A stretch of 64,000 nt of DNA from Flavobacteriales bacterium (GTDB lineage Bacteria > Bacteroidota > Bacteroidia > Flavobacteriales_D > Sanyastnellaceae): positions 1-64,000 of the forward strand of contig CANIBZ010000005.1 of assembly GCA_947466425.1 (NCBI GenBank). Direction: 5' to 3'. Positions 1-8,138 of the stretch are shown one piece after another (the stretch's first letter is position 1; every line of letters begins with the position of its first letter). The position numbers and the translations under genes were made by a program. The notes under the pieces are model-generated. The model saw only the letters and a program-made list of their open reading frames with translations. It had not been told where the DNA came from and made no database searches.

Positions 1-174
1 GCTGCTAAAAAAGCTGCTGCTCCTAAGAAAGCCGTTGCTAAAAAAGCTGCTGCTCCTAAGAAAGCTGTTGCTAAAAAAGCTGCTGCTCCTAAGAAAGCCG
101 TTGCTAAAAAAGCTGCTGCTCCTAAGAAGGCTGCTGCTAAAGCTGCTCCTAAGAAAGCTGCGAAGAAGAAATAA
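1..174 (+). CDS. Lys/Ala/Pro-rich histone H1-like C-terminal tail (5' truncated)
   Basis: Frame 1 is open from the window edge to a TAA at 172-174 and encodes only Ala, Lys, Pro and Val, built from an 11-residue unit (AKKAAAPKKAV) repeated about four times. The matching 33-bp DNA units start at 4, 37, 70 and 103. Tails of this composition occur in bacterial histone H1-like and HU-like DNA-binding proteins, where they bind DNA non-specifically by charge. The folded part lies outside the window, so the family cannot be decided. A strong terminator follows within 20 bases. Confidence 0.7.
   Translation, partial: AAKKAAAPKKAVAKKAAAPKKAVAKKAAAPKKAVAKKAAAPKKAAAKAAPKKAAKKK
4..135 (+). repeat. 33-bp coding tandem repeat, about 4 units
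   Basis: Four near-identical 33-bp units encode the AKKAAAPKKAV peptide. The third base of one Ala codon varies (GCC or GCT), and the last unit ends in Ala instead of Val. Copy number in such tails is often variable between strains. Confidence 0.75.
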
Positions 175-193
175 TATTCTACTTCAGAACATT

Positions 194-226
194 AAAAAAG
201 CCGTTTCTTGCGAGACGGCTTTTTTA
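194..226 (+). terminator. Rho-independent terminator
   Basis: An A6 run, the stem GCCGTTTC, a TTGC loop, GAGACGGC and a T6 run form a 14-bp hairpin with a single G-U pair. It lies between two convergent genes and can serve both strands. Confidence 0.85.
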
Positions 227-251
227 TTTGATCTGTTTTTTTTTCGTTTGA

Positions 252-1271
252 TTAATTCACATGCATAAGTATAGGCAAGTGATCACTGTAACCTCCCTTG
301 TATGAATCACCCACATAAGCTCTAGCTGGGGATTTCACACCATCCTTTGATGTGTAGTATAAAAAATCATACGACACGACTTCGAAAGAATTCGCACTTA
401 CACATTTGTTATCGAACATTCCGTAGCTAACCATAAACTGATCTAGCGGACTCCACTCTCCTTTGTAAAAATGTGTTCCCTTTTTCAACGCTTCGAAATC
501 TGACATCATATTGAACAATACCGAATGTTCATTCGAAACACCCGCTTGTAAAACATCGTGTACACTTTTGTTCGAAGGAAAATCATTGAAGTCTCCCATG
601 CAAATAATGTTTGCCTTCGAATTGACAGAAAGAACCTGATCAACTTCCTTTCTTAAGACACTTGCCGCTTTAATGCGATGCATCTCCGATTCATCTTGCC
701 CGCCTCTGCGAGAAGGCCAGTGATTCACAAACAAATGATAATCTTCACTTCCCACTTTAACAGATACCTTAAGAATATCCCTTGTGTTTGGGTCTGATAC
801 ACTTTCTAAAACAACAGGAATGGGTCTGCTTCCAATTATTGCTACTTTCTTCGAATCATAAATCAATGCTACATCGATACCCCGCTCATCTGGACCTTCA
901 TACCAAACAACTTGATAACCTTTTCCTTTCAAATAAGATGTATTCACCAAATCATTCAATACCGTTCCATTCTCAACTTCAATCAATCCAACAATAGCCG
1001 GAAAGTTTGTTCCCTTGTTAGTAATCGCATCAACCGTATGATTTAGATGCTCGTAATATTTCGCTGTATTCCATTGCAACTTTCCAGTTGGTGTAAAATC
1101 TTCGTCCGCCTTATTCGGATCATCAATGGTGTCGAATAAATTTTCAACGTTGTAACTCATTAAATCAAACTTGACTTTAGCCGGAGCATCGGAATACGTC
1201 TTCGTATCTGGCTGAGTGGTTTTGCACGATGCCATCAATGCTATGAAGAATAACACACCTATTTTTTTCAT
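252..1271 (-). CDS. Endonuclease/exonuclease/phosphatase-family lipoprotein
   Basis: The 339-residue protein begins with a lipoprotein signal ending ALMASC, so it should be membrane-anchored outside the cytoplasm. The core has the EEP signatures in order: SYNVENLFDT (Asn) near residue 40, GLIEVEN (catalytic metal Glu) near 98, NHWPSRRGG (His) near 185, GDFNDFPS (Asp/Asn) near 225 and a terminal SDHLPI (Asp-His pair). All catalytic positions are present, so a metal-dependent phosphodiesterase or nuclease is likely. The substrate cannot be predicted; members act on nucleic acid, phosphoinositides or sphingomyelin. It is divergent from the binding-protein gene at 1326, and a -7 element lies 4 bases before its ATG. 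Confidence 0.85.
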   Translation of the reverse strand: MKKIGVLFFIALMASCKTTQPDTKTYSDAPAKVKFDLMSYNVENLFDTIDDPNKADEDFTPTGKLQWNTAKYYEHLNHTVDAITNKGTNFPAIVGLIEVENGTVLNDLVNTSYLKGKGYQVVWYEGPDERGIDVALIYDSKKVAIIGSRPIPVVLESVSDPNTRDILKVSVKVGSEDYHLFVNHWPSRRGGQDESEMHRIKAASVLRKEVDQVLSVNSKANIICMGDFNDFPSNKSVHDVLQAGVSNEHSVLFNMMSDFEALKKGTHFYKGEWSPLDQFMVSYGMFDNKCVSANSFEVVSYDFLYYTSKDGVKSPARAYVGDSYKGGYSDHLPILMHVN

Positions 1272-1275
1272 AACT

Positions 1276-1283
1276 CAAAAGTA
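1276..1283 (-). promoter_or_regulatory. -7 promoter element (TACTTTTG)
   Basis: An exact match to the Bacteroidota consensus TAnnTTTG on the minus strand, 4 bases upstream of the ATG at 1271. The transcript would be almost leaderless. No clear -33 TTG is visible. Confidence 0.5.
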
Positions 1284-1312
1284 GAACAGAACAATTCTAC
1301 TTCCACCTACTC

Positions 1313-1320
1313 TATTTTTG
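1313..1320 (+). promoter_or_regulatory. -7 promoter element (TATTTTTG)
   Basis: An exact TAnnTTTG match 5 bases before the ATG at 1326. It faces away from the element at 1276-1283 across a 54-base divergent intergenic region. Confidence 0.5.
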
Positions 1321-1325
1321 TTTGA

Positions 1326-2945
1326 ATGAAATTTAACGGAAACATATTTTTCGGAAGTGTCCTAATTCTCTTTGTGCTTGTCTCTTGCGGAACGAAACGC
1401 AGCGACAATAAAAATGTTTTTTGTTACAACGAAAGCAATGGCATAACATCGCTCGACCCAGCATTTGCCCGTGACCTTGAAATCATGTGGGCCACCAATC
1501 AACTCTTCGATGGATTGGTTGAATTGAATGATTCCCTTCAAATTGTTCCTTCTGTTGCAAAATCATTCTCAATTTCCGAGGATCTTCTGTCATACACCTT
1601 TACACTTCGCAATGACGTGCGTTTCCACAACAATGCTTGCTTCCCTTCAGAGCAAGGAAGAAAAGTTGTGGCCGCAGATGTCGTTTATTCCTTCAATAGA
1701 ATATTAGACAACACTGTTGCTTCTCCAGGCAAATGGATTTTCGAAAAAGTAATTGAAAACGGATTCTCTGCGCCGAATGATTCAACATTCATTATTCAAC
1801 TTAAAGAACCATTCGCTCCGTTCCTCGGCTTGCTCACCACACAGTACGCCAACATTGTTCCGCACGAAGCTCTTCAAATGTACGGAACCGATTTCCGAAA
1901 TCATCCCGTCGGATGCGGCCCTTTTCAATTTGCGTTCTGGTATGAAAATGTGGCACTCGTGTTTCATAAAAATCCGAACTATTATTTGAATGATGAATTC
2001 GGAAATACCCTTCCCTACCTAGATGCCGTAAAAATAGATTTCGTGAAAGACATGTCCGCTGAGTACCAAGGATTGCTTCAAGGCAAGTACGATTTCATGA
2101 GTGGCATTCACAATGCGTTCAAGGATGAATTGTTAGATCCGAATGGGAATTTATCGAGCGCATACAGCTCTCAGTTGTACTTGCAAAAAACTCCTTTCAT
2201 TAAAACAGACTATCTCGGATTCGTTGTAGACCCGTCCCTTCAAGCGAACAAAGCATTGCTCGACCCCCGAGTAAGAATGGCCCTTCACCTTTCCATAAAT
2301 AAAAAAGATATGGTGAAGCATTTGCGCAACAATACTGTGATTCCAGCTGACTTCGGATTCTGTTCTCCTGCTGCCGCGAAAAACTTAAATACGGAACAGC
2401 TCATTTCCTTCAACAAAAAACAAGCGCTGGAATTATTGGCAGAAGCAGGATTTCCCAATGGAAAAAATCTTCCAACTATTATACTGAATACTACCAGTGA
2501 CTACGCCGACCTCATGGAATACATTCAACATGAATGGCAGCAATTGGGCATTCCTTGCGAGATTCAACAGCTTCAAGGTTCGGCATTTCGCGATCAGGCT
2601 TCGAAATGCCAACTCTCTGTTTTTAGAAAAAGTTGGTTAGCCGATTACGCGCATCCTGAAAACTTTTATTCCGTCTTCACCACTTCTCGATTTACCCCAA
2701 ACGGACCGAATTACACGCACTTCAGCAATCCTGAATACGATAAAATCTATTCGAGAATGGGGAAAACAAATTCAACCGATAGCACGTTAATTTATAGTAA
2801 ACAACTTGAACAAATAATTCATTCAGAGACTCCCATTATTCCGCTTTACTACGACCAAGTCATGCACTTCATTCGTTCGAACATCAAGAACTTCCCAACG
2901 AATTCAGTAAACATGCTCGATTTACGCCGAGTAAAAAAAGAATAA
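1326..2945 (+). CDS. ABC-type peptide/solute-binding lipoprotein (SBP family 5)
   Basis: 539 residues with a lipoprotein signal (LFVLVSC), followed by the whole bacterial extracellular solute-binding family 5 fold seen in DppA/OppA. Recognisable stretches are the N-terminal SLDPAFARDLEIMWATNQLFDGLVE-type segment, VAADVVYSFNRIL, HPVGCGPFQF and the C-terminal SFRKSWLADYAHPENFY region. It probably binds oligopeptides or a similar solute for an ABC importer, but no permease or ATPase genes are adjacent, so it is either an orphan binding protein or works with a transporter encoded elsewhere. The 35-base gap to the next gene suggests co-transcription with the amidohydrolase. Confidence 0.85.
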   Translation: MKFNGNIFFGSVLILFVLVSCGTKRSDNKNVFCYNESNGITSLDPAFARDLEIMWATNQLFDGLVELNDSLQIVPSVAKSFSISEDLLSYTFTLRNDVRFHNNACFPSEQGRKVVAADVVYSFNRILDNTVASPGKWIFEKVIENGFSAPNDSTFIIQLKEPFAPFLGLLTTQYANIVPHEALQMYGTDFRNHPVGCGPFQFAFWYENVALVFHKNPNYYLNDEFGNTLPYLDAVKIDFVKDMSAEYQGLLQGKYDFMSGIHNAFKDELLDPNGNLSSAYSSQLYLQKTPFIKTDYLGFVVDPSLQANKALLDPRVRMALHLSINKKDMVKHLRNNTVIPADFGFCSPAAAKNLNTEQLISFNKKQALELLAEAGFPNGKNLPTIILNTTSDYADLMEYIQHEWQQLGIPCEIQQLQGSAFRDQASKCQLSVFRKSWLADYAHPENFYSVFTTSRFTPNGPNYTHFSNPEYDKIYSRMGKTNSTDSTLIYSKQLEQIIHSETPIIPLYYDQVMHFIRSNIKNFPTNSVNMLDLRRVKKE

Positions 2946-2980
2946 AAGAAAGCGTTAACTTCGCTTCACGAAAAACCGCC

Positions 2981-3988
2981 GTGCTAAAAATAGACACCCA
3001 CACCCACATTATGCCCGATCACTTACCCAATTGGAGTAAGGAGTTCGGTTATGGAAAATTCATTCACCTCGACCACCACAGAAGTGGCTTTGCGCGCATG
3101 ATGCAAGGCGACCAGTTCTTTCGCGAGATAGAATCGAATTGCTGGGATCCCATTTTACGCATCGATGAATACGCGAAATACAACACGCAAGTTCAAGTGG
3201 TTTGTACCATTCCCGTTTTGTTTTCGTATTGGGCGAAGCCCGAACATACCCGCAAAGTTTCTGAGTTTCTAAATGATCATATTGCAATGATTGTGGAAGA
3301 GCACCCGAAAAACTATGTGGGTTTGGCTACGCTTCCCATGAACGACATTCCAATGGCTATTATTGAATTGGAACGTGCGAAGAAAATAGGTTTTCGTGGA
3401 ATTCAAATTGGATCGAATATCAATGGTGTTAATCTTAGCGACGAAAAATTTCTTCCACTTTGGAAAGCTTGCGAAGACTTAAGCATGTGCGTCATGGTTC
3501 ACCCGTGGGAAATGATGGGCGAAAACGACATGAAGAAATATTGGCTACCTTGGTTGGTGGGCATGCCCGCGGAAACAACTCGCGCAATCTGTTCATTGAT
3601 ATTTTCTGGTGTGATTGAAAAATTTCCAAAGCTTCGTTTTTTGTTTGCGCATGCTGGAGGTTCTTTCATTCCTACACTTGGCAGAATTGAACACGGCTTC
3701 AATTGCAGACCAGACCTTGTTGCATTAGACAACAATGTGGCACCGAGTCACTACTTGAATAAATTTTGGATCGACAGCGCAACGCACGATAGCGATTTGC
3801 TTCGTTACATTATGACGAAACAGTCTACGAAAAAAATTGCATTGGGAACCGACTATCCATTTCCGCTCGGCGATTTACACATTGGACAATTCATTGAAGA
3901 AATGCAATTGGAACAATCCGATTTAGAAAACATCATGCACGGTTCTGCATTGGAGTGGCTGGATCTTCCGAAAAGTTTCTTTAGTTAA
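2981..3988 (+). CDS. Amidohydrolase-family decarboxylase, ACMSD-like
   Basis: 335 residues closely resembling 2-amino-3-carboxymuconate-6-semialdehyde decarboxylase (amidohydrolase_2). Metal ligands are visible as DTHTH at residues 5-9, the central HPWE, HAGG and the late GTDYPFP (catalytic Asp). ACMSD acts in tryptophan/kynurenine and 2-nitrobenzoate breakdown; no other kynurenine gene is in view, so the substrate is inferred by family only. The start must be the GTG at 2981, because the next Met (residue 11) would remove the HxH metal site. The 3' end overlaps the convergent M23 gene by 8 bases. Confidence 0.8.
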   Translation: MLKIDTHTHIMPDHLPNWSKEFGYGKFIHLDHHRSGFARMMQGDQFFREIESNCWDPILRIDEYAKYNTQVQVVCTIPVLFSYWAKPEHTRKVSEFLNDHIAMIVEEHPKNYVGLATLPMNDIPMAIIELERAKKIGFRGIQIGSNINGVNLSDEKFLPLWKACEDLSMCVMVHPWEMMGENDMKKYWLPWLVGMPAETTRAICSLIFSGVIEKFPKLRFLFAHAGGSFIPTLGRIEHGFNCRPDLVALDNNVAPSHYLNKFWIDSATHDSDLLRYIMTKQSTKKIALGTDYPFPLGDLHIGQFIEEMQLEQSDLENIMHGSALEWLDLPKSFFS

Positions 3989-5672
3989 AAGACTTTTTAA
4001 AACTGAATTCGTTTCCTACTTTATCAATCACCTTCAAATTGAATTCGTGCGATAATCCATCACTCATTGAAGCTGGTAATTCTACATGCACTGCATTATT
4101 CTTTGAATCGTATTCATAATACAACCATTTATTATCAAGTGTTGGGCGAATGGTTGAAATTCCACTTAAGCCGTCGCGAACAGTGAAATTAATGTACCCC
4201 TTCGTTCCACTTTTCGGCAAACTCTGACTGACAAAATCTATGCTTGGCGATTCATTATCGGTGGCATACGAGAATATTCCCAAAGAAGATGCTGTTGCTA
4301 CAATGTTTGTACCTTCAACAGACCCGCCTATTGACTTTCTATTTGCACCTTCGCCTTGAACAACCACCACTTTCTTTCTTCGCTCTGATGAAGTTTTACT
4401 TAAATCGAATTTGACCTTCACCGGGGTGTATAGTGCAATACCTGAATGACCGATATCCGCGACTGGAGGCATTAGCGAATCATGAACACGTTCTATCATT
4501 TGCAAATAAACATCGTCGAACAAACTCGTACTTTGAAAGACTAGGCTGCCGCCCTTGAACGAGATAACTTTCTCTTCACCAGCTGGAATTAATTTATCTC
4601 TTGAAGATCTTTTCCAAGGCGCCTTCATTGCGCATACATATCCGTTTGCTGTTGTTATCTTGCCATTCCAATCTTCGGCCTCAAACACCACTTCGTGAAC
4701 AGCAGTGTCTTGGATATTTATTGGAGTGTAACTGCTCTTGACTTCATTTTTTAAATGCTGCACTTCGGGCAAGGAACAACGGTACCACTGCCCTGATTTC
4801 GATTTATAAATTCCCATTGGAACAAATCCATTAATCGCTTTCGTGGTATTGAAATTCACCGATTGAATTTCCATCGAATACAACAAGGCACCATCTACTT
4901 TAACACGAATCGACTGCACTCCGCATTCACCACTGCCTTTCACATATCTATCAATAATGCGAACAGCTAATTCAAGATTTCCTTTTTCAATGACCAGGGG
5001 CTGATCTCTGGAAGAACCTTTGCCTTTTGTGAAGCTTGCAATTTCGGGAAGAAAACTTTGGCTCAACTCACTCGCCGCTCTTCCCGACCAAGCGCTGAAA
5101 GATTCAAGGGCAGGAGCTAACGTATCAAGCACCGGCAATCCGAATGAAATCGGATCTAAACATAAGTCTGTTCCATTCTCACGCACTTCAAAATGTACGT
5201 GTGGTCCTGAACTTGAGCCTGAGTTTCCGCTGAGCGCAATGACCTCTCCCCTTGAAATTTTTATTTGCCCTTCTTTCGGATACCAATCCAAATCATACGA
5301 TTCCTTTGCAAAATGTTGCAACCTCACCAACGAATCTATTTCCGAGCTAAAGGATTGAAGGTGCCCATAAACCGTAGTGTATCCTTCTGGGTGTGTAATA
5401 TAGAGGGCTTTACCATAACCCACAGGTGATATTTTCACACGCGAAATGTATCCATCACCAGCGGCATAAACAGACAAACCCTCCTTTTCATTGGTCCTTA
5501 AATCAAGTCCCGCGTGGAAATGATTCGATCTAATTTCAGCAAAAGAACCCGCGAGATGAAGAGGAATATCTAAAGGAGATCCGCAATTCCATTTTGGCGT
5601 TTGTGCAAAACTTAACGAAACGCTAAAAAGCAAAGCAACGAGAAGTTTATTTTTTAATTTACTGAAAGTCAT
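3981..5672 (-). CDS. Secreted M23 (LytM-type) metallopeptidase
   Basis: From the ATG at 5672 the protein has 563 residues and a clean Sec signal ending SLSFAQ. An upstream Met at 5729 would place the signal 19 residues too deep. The LytM domain lies in the first 170 residues, with the zinc ligands HxxxD (His53, Asp57) and HxH (His158, His160). The remaining 400 residues are beta-rich and unrecognised. M23 enzymes cleave peptidoglycan cross-bridges, or act as LytM activators when ligands are missing; here the ligands are intact. It probably acts in the periplasm on cell-wall remodelling. It is divergent from the ZapA operon. Confidence 0.85.
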   Translation of the reverse strand: MTFSKLKNKLLVALLFSVSLSFAQTPKWNCGSPLDIPLHLAGSFAEIRSNHFHAGLDLRTNEKEGLSVYAAGDGYISRVKISPVGYGKALYITHPEGYTTVYGHLQSFSSEIDSLVRLQHFAKESYDLDWYPKEGQIKISRGEVIALSGNSGSSSGPHVHFEVRENGTDLCLDPISFGLPVLDTLAPALESFSAWSGRAASELSQSFLPEIASFTKGKGSSRDQPLVIEKGNLELAVRIIDRYVKGSGECGVQSIRVKVDGALLYSMEIQSVNFNTTKAINGFVPMGIYKSKSGQWYRCSLPEVQHLKNEVKSSYTPINIQDTAVHEVVFEAEDWNGKITTANGYVCAMKAPWKRSSRDKLIPAGEEKVISFKGGSLVFQSTSLFDDVYLQMIERVHDSLMPPVADIGHSGIALYTPVKVKFDLSKTSSERRKKVVVVQGEGANRKSIGGSVEGTNIVATASSLGIFSYATDNESPSIDFVSQSLPKSGTKGYINFTVRDGLSGISTIRPTLDNKWLYYEYDSKNNAVHVELPASMSDGLSHEFNLKVIDKVGNEFSFKKSFN

Positions 5673-5773
5673 AGTGCAAAATGCGTAAAAAACATCAAAG
5701 GCCGTCGTTGCAACTGAAAATTTATTCACAACCCCCGCGTAAAAAAAGCGAAGGGCTATGGACTCTTTTTAAC

Positions 5774-5781
5774 TAACTTTG
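5774..5781 (+). promoter_or_regulatory. -7 promoter element (TAACTTTG) for the zapA-rny operon
   Basis: An exact TAnnTTTG match. Its last base is the G of the upstream GTG at 5781, so that GTG cannot be the start if this promoter is used. This supports the ATG at 5811 and leaves a leader of roughly 20-25 bases. Confidence 0.55.
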
Positions 5782-5810
5782 TGACGCTTCAACAAAAGCT
5801 ATACGTATTT

Positions 5811-6104
5811 ATGGAATCGGCTCAACACTTTGAAACACTTACAGCAAAAATTCACGAATTGGGTGAATCCAAGCGCAATGCAGTAAACGCATTAGCTAAA
5901 GTAAACGAAGAATTAGCCTCGGTATACAAAATCAACAAGGGTCTCCAATCTCAGATTGAGGACTTAAATGTTAAAATAGAAGAGTTAGAAGCAACCCAAT
6001 CGTTGAGGAATGAAACACAAATAGATCATGTTCATTCAACTAAGCAGAGAATCAACGCATTGGTAAAAGAGATAGACGAATGTCTTTTACTATTAAACAA
6101 ATAG
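5811..6104 (+). CDS. Small coiled-coil protein upstream of ZapA
   Basis: 97 residues, nearly all predicted coiled coil (LTAKIHELGESKRNAV and IEDLNVKIEELE heptads), with no signal peptide or membrane segment. It precedes zapA by 7 bases. The position and fold resemble a ZapB-like partner of the division apparatus, but no sequence signature proves this. The ATG at 5811 is preferred over the GTG at 5781 because the latter lies inside the -7 element. Confidence 0.65.
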   Translation: MESAQHFETLTAKIHELGESKRNAVNALAKVNEELASVYKINKGLQSQIEDLNVKIEELEATQSLRNETQIDHVHSTKQRINALVKEIDECLLLLNK

Positions 6105-6111
6105 TGGAACA

Positions 6112-6471
6112 ATGAGCGAAGTAACCTTACAAATATCCATTGCTGGTAAAAATTACCCTCTCTCGGTGAAGGCTTCTGAAGAAGCTGCTATCCGCAAAGC
6201 AGAGTTGCAATTGGAAGAGGCCGTTTCAATGTTTCAAAAAAACTATGGTGTAAAAGACAGAGGCGATTTAGTAGCCATGGCGGCTTTACAAATCATAACT
6301 AAACTAAACAACACCCCTGCCCAGGTTATAGAAAAAACCATTGAGGTTGTGGTGGAAAAGGAAGTCATTGTTGAGAAAGAAGTTACGATTGAAAAAGAAG
6401 CTGCCGCACCCGATTATACCGAGCAATTCTCAGCATTAGAGAATCTCGTAAACGGTTACTTGGCGAACTAG
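6112..6471 (+). CDS. zapA: Cell division protein ZapA
   Basis: 119 residues. The N-terminal part (VTLQISIAGKNYPLSV, then KAELQLEEAV and DLVAMAALQI) is the ZapA fold that promotes FtsZ filament bundling at the Z-ring. The C-terminal half adds a Val/Glu/Lys-rich stretch with repeated VEKE/IEKE motifs, probably an extended coiled coil. It lies between the coiled-coil gene and rny and is expected to be co-transcribed with both. Confidence 0.88.
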   Translation: MSEVTLQISIAGKNYPLSVKASEEAAIRKAELQLEEAVSMFQKNYGVKDRGDLVAMAALQIITKLNNTPAQVIEKTIEVVVEKEVIVEKEVTIEKEAAAPDYTEQFSALENLVNGYLAN

Positions 6472-6547
6472 TCCACTATACTCTCCCCCCTCTGCTTTAG
6501 GAAACGGACCCGAACGTCCGCATGTGGAACACTAATACTTTTATAGT
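6471..6547 (+). ncRNA. Structured zapA-rny spacer, candidate 6S-type RNA
   Basis: The 76 bases between the two genes can fold as an outer stem TCCAC (6472-6476) with GTGGA (6524-6528), a large pyrimidine-rich 5' bulge, and an inner perfect hairpin CGGAC/GTCCG (6505-6509 with 6516-6520) closed by CCGAAC. A further small hairpin, ATACT/AGTAT, overlaps the rny start region. In proteobacteria the 6S RNA gene ssrS lies directly after zapA, and a 6S class is described for Flavobacteria. The location plus the stem-bubble-stem shape make this a candidate. The ends are not defined and it might instead be an rny leader. Confidence 0.4.
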
Positions 6548-8092
6548 ATGGATAGCAGTGTAACGATTATTGTTTGCTCAATTACCGGAGTAGTCAGTGG
6601 TGCTCTTCTTACCTACTTTGTTTTGAATGGTGCTTTAAAGTCTAAGAAAGATGGCATTATTGAAGAAGCGAAGAAAGAAGGAGAAACCCTTAAAGAGAAG
6701 AAAATTCTTCAAGCCAAAGAGAAATTTTTGGAATTGAAGTCGCAACACGACCGTGAGGTTGGTGAGAAAAACAATAAAGTGAAACAAGCGGAAGACCGCA
6801 TTAAGAATCGCGAACGCGAAATTTCACAACAACAAGAACAACTGAAGCGCAAGGAAAAAGAGGCCGATGCTCAAAAAGAAAGCGCGACGAAGGCGATCGA
6901 ATTGCATGAAAAGAAGTCTGCCGATTTAGAAAAATCATCGCAAAAAATCATCGCTCAATTAGAAGACCTTTCTAAACTTTCTGCCGATGATGCGAAAGCA
7001 CAATTGATGGATATGTTGAAGGAAGATGCGCGTAATGCATGCGCTTCGCAAATTCAAGGGATTGTAGACGAGGCTAAACTAAAAGCCAATCAAGAAGCGA
7101 AGAAAATTGTTATTCAGACCATTCAGCGCACAGCCGTTGAGCATGCGGTTGAGAACAGTGTTTCTGTTTTCAATATTGAAAACGACGAAATCAAAGGACG
7201 TATCATTGGTCGTGAAGGACGTAACATTCGTGCGCTGGAAGCGGCTACCGGAGTTGAAATTATTGTAGATGATACGCCCGAGGCGATTGTCCTTTCTTGT
7301 TTCGATCCAGTTCGCAGAGAGATTGCACGTCTTTCTCTTCACCAATTGGTTACAGACGGACGTATTCACCCAGCGCGTATTGAAGAGGTTGTTGCAAAGG
7401 TTAGCAAGAACATTGAAGAGGAGATTGTTGAAGTTGGAAAGCGAACCTGTATTGAAATGGGCATTCACGGTCTTCACAGCGAATTGGTTCGCATGGTTGG
7501 ACGCATGAAATACCGTTCTTCTTACGGACAAAACTTATTGCAGCACAGCCGCGAAGTAGCCAACCTTTGTGCTACCATGGCAAGCGAATTGGGATTGAAT
7601 CCAAAAGCTGCGCGCAGAGCGGGATTGCTTCATGATATTGGAAAAGTTCCTGACACTGAAAGCGAATTGCCGCACGCAGTATTGGGTATGAAGTTGGCAG
7701 AAAAGTATGGCGAAAAACCAGACGTTTGCAACGCCATCGGAGCTCACCACGACGAGGTTGAAATGACTACTTTGCTTTCACCAATTATACAAGTTTGTGA
7801 TGCTATCTCAGGAGCTCGTCCTGGCGCTCGTCGAGAAGTGGTTGAAGCGTACATTCAGCGTTTACGTGATTTAGAGAATTTAGCTTTGGAATATCCTGGT
7901 GTGTCTAAATCTTTTGCTATTCAAGCAGGTCGTGAGTTGCGTGTAATGGTTGAGGCGGATCGCGTAACAGATGATCAAGCAGATGCATTGGCGATTTCAT
8001 TGGCTTCTCGTATTGAAACTGAAATGACTTATCCTGGCCAAGTGCGTGTAACGGTTATCCGTGAAAAGCGTGCTGTAGGAATTGCGAGATAA
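6548..8092 (+). CDS. rny: Ribonuclease Y
   Basis: 514 residues with the full RNase Y order: an N-terminal membrane helix (residues 6-28), a long charged coiled coil (30-170), a KH domain with GREGRNIR near 215, and an HD domain with GLLHDIGK near 355 followed by GAHHDE. This membrane-bound endoribonuclease starts mRNA decay. Length and motifs are canonical. It follows zapA and the structured spacer, and a strong terminator closes the operon. Confidence 0.97.
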   Translation: MDSSVTIIVCSITGVVSGALLTYFVLNGALKSKKDGIIEEAKKEGETLKEKKILQAKEKFLELKSQHDREVGEKNNKVKQAEDRIKNREREISQQQEQLKRKEKEADAQKESATKAIELHEKKSADLEKSSQKIIAQLEDLSKLSADDAKAQLMDMLKEDARNACASQIQGIVDEAKLKANQEAKKIVIQTIQRTAVEHAVENSVSVFNIENDEIKGRIIGREGRNIRALEAATGVEIIVDDTPEAIVLSCFDPVRREIARLSLHQLVTDGRIHPARIEEVVAKVSKNIEEEIVEVGKRTCIEMGIHGLHSELVRMVGRMKYRSSYGQNLLQHSREVANLCATMASELGLNPKAARRAGLLHDIGKVPDTESELPHAVLGMKLAEKYGEKPDVCNAIGAHHDEVEMTTLLSPIIQVCDAISGARPGARREVVEAYIQRLRDLENLALEYPGVSKSFAIQAGRELRVMVEADRVTDDQADALAISLASRIETEMTYPGQVRVTVIREKRAVGIAR

Positions 8093-8111
8093 TCTCTTGC
8101 ATTAGACAAAC

Positions 8112-8138
8112 AAAAACGCCCGCGATGCGGGCGTTTTT
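8112..8138. terminator. Bidirectional rho-independent terminator
   Basis: An AAAAACGCCCGC stem, a GA loop and TGCGGGCGTTTTT form a perfect hairpin with A and T tracts on both sides. It ends rny and also the convergent gene that stops at 8138. Confidence 0.9.

Noticed and set aside
35-268. Leu/Lys-rich 77-codon plus-strand frame
   Set aside because: It is an out-of-frame reading of the AAKKAAAPKK repeat that runs through the terminator.
7079-7531. 150-codon frame antisense to rny
   Set aside because: Asn/Phe/Thr-rich shadow of a highly conserved gene, with no family match or start signals.
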